Below, in pieces: positions 51,991 through 52,501 of a DNA stretch of 52,501 nucleotides. The stretch spans positions 1-52,501 of the forward strand of contig NZ_KB907282.1 in assembly GCF_000381905.1 (NCBI RefSeq), given 5' to 3'. Origin of the DNA: Paenibacillus fonticola DSM 21315 (GTDB lineage Bacteria > Bacillota > Bacilli > Paenibacillales > Paenibacillaceae). Under the pieces are notes generated by a model. It worked only from the letters and a program-made list of their open reading frames with translations, ran no database searches and was not told the DNA's origin. A program made the position numbers and the translations under genes. Each line of letters begins with the position of its first letter. Positions within the stretch are counted from its first letter, which is position 1.

Positions 51991-52270
51991 GAACTGATGA
52001 GAATGGTGAGACTGATGGGAATGATGGGAATGATGAGACGAGAATAATGATGAGACTGAGCGCATGATGAGACTGATGAGAATGAAGGGAATGATGAGAC
52101 CGATGGGAATTATGAGAATGTGAGAATGGTGAGAAGAGAATAATGATGAGAATGTGAGACTGAGCGCATGATGAGACTGATGAGACCGATGGGAGTAGTG
52201 AAAATGATGAAAGTGACGTGTGCGATGAGTGTGATGAAAATGTGCGAATGATGGGAGTGACGAGTGTGAG
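51991..52270. repeat. Degenerate 9-bp tandem repeat with higher-order duplication
   Basis: The strand is built from units such as ATGAGACTG, ATGAGAATG and ATGGGAATG. A longer block containing GAGAATAATGATGAGA then CTGAGCGCATGATGAGAC occurs twice, starting near 52033 and 52137, about 100 bp apart. The strand is purine-rich. The opposite-strand open frame would be a Ser/His-only protein and is not credible. Confidence 0.75.
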
Positions 52271-52303
52271 GGAATCGGTTGAGTTCGCAGGTCTGTTCAC
52301 GTG

Positions 52304-52438
52304 ATAGCGGACAGGAGGTCCGCTATTTGTTGAAATAGGTCTCTTTTGCTATGCGTACGGACACTGGTTCCGTTATTCGACCAAATGGACTGCAATAAAC
52401 AGGTTATTGGGAGCAATAGCGGAACGTAGGTCCGTTAG
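52304..52438. repeat. Dispersed inverted-repeat element, second locus
   Basis: ATAGCGGACAGGAGGTCCGC at 52304, TACGGACACTGGTTCCGTTA at 52356 and AATAGCGGAACGTAGGTCCG at 52415 belong to the motif family seen at 7379-7562. Motif orientation again alternates across the unit. Only three motifs remain visible here. Confidence 0.65.
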
Positions 52439-52501
52439 CTCTCCAAATTCCTCGTTATTTCACAAATAGTTATAATGAACGAAACCGACGTCCTCTTTTG
52501 C

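Noticed and set aside
51932..52300. Minus-strand Ser/His/Leu-rich frame of 122 codons
   Set aside because: It is a by-product of the 9-bp repeat array, with no ribosome binding site and no family resemblance.

Overview
The window looks like chromosomal DNA from a Paenibacillus species or a close relative in the Bacillota. The basis is moderate GC, strong AGGAGG-type ribosome binding sites with frequent GTG/TTG starts, a c-di-AMP (ydaO) riboswitch ahead of a KimA potassium importer, a pspA-ydjGHI operon, YesM/YesN two-component proteins, lic-type PTS genes and an RRNPP regulator/peptide pair of a kind described in Paenibacillus. The genus is inferred; nothing was searched.

Layout. 1-0.5 kb: start of an IS110-family transposase and its non-coding flank. 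0.5-5.2 kb: a probable drug-response regulon, with a regulator carrying two MerR domains, a VOC (bleomycin-resistance-like) protein and a short UvrA-like ATPase; the last two genes share a near-identical 35-bp upstream box. 4.9-7.2 kb: a broken tail of a carbohydrate esterase gene followed by an intact copy. 7.2-7.9 kb: repeat-rich spacer. 7.9-10.9 kb: poorly characterised genes (helical-repeat protein, DUF2812-like, DUF3139-like, lipoprotein). 11.0-16.5 kb: complete licRABCH-type operon on the minus strand for PTS uptake and hydrolysis of beta-glucoside oligosaccharides. 16.6-20.4 kb: a dead lipoprotein copy, a DUF1349 protein and a GH3 beta-glucosidase with permuted domain order. 20.5-23.3 kb: nucleotide-hydrolase-like protein, Lgt paralogue and sugar-efflux-like MFS protein.

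23.5-27.3 kb: membrane-stress operon pspA-ydjG-ydjH-ydjI behind a candidate ECF-type promoter. 27.4-29.2 kb: an RRNPP-type quorum-sensing cassette, an HTH-TPR receptor whose 3' end overlaps a 38-codon gene for a secreted pro-peptide ending FTHGYG, resembling the AloR-AloP systems of Paenibacillus. 29.4-32.6 kb: lipoprotein and riboswitch-controlled kimA. 32.6-42 kb: sugar ABC transporter (binding protein and two permeases, no ATPase) divergent from a YesM-type kinase. The kinase is separated from its likely partner, a YesN-type regulator, by a four-gene metabolic cassette (two VOC paralogues, SDR, ThuA-like). 42-49 kb: UPF0303 protein, then a PTS EIIBC-LacI-GH1-Old Yellow Enzyme/FAD oxidoreductase cluster behind a strong promoter with two identical perfect 14-bp LacI-type operators. 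49-52.5 kb: GDSL esterase, an ECF sigma factor with DUF4179 anti-sigma factor, and several degenerate minisatellites.

The main theme is acquisition of plant-derived glycosides. There are two PTS/6-phospho-beta-glucosidase loci, a sugar ABC system, a GH3 enzyme and an esterase. Some oxidoreductase/VOC/ThuA genes may act on unusual sugars or on aglycones released by hydrolysis. The most distinctive finding is the receptor/peptide pair at 27.7-29.2 kb. Its peptide gene is too short for ordinary ORF calling and was read directly from the minus strand.
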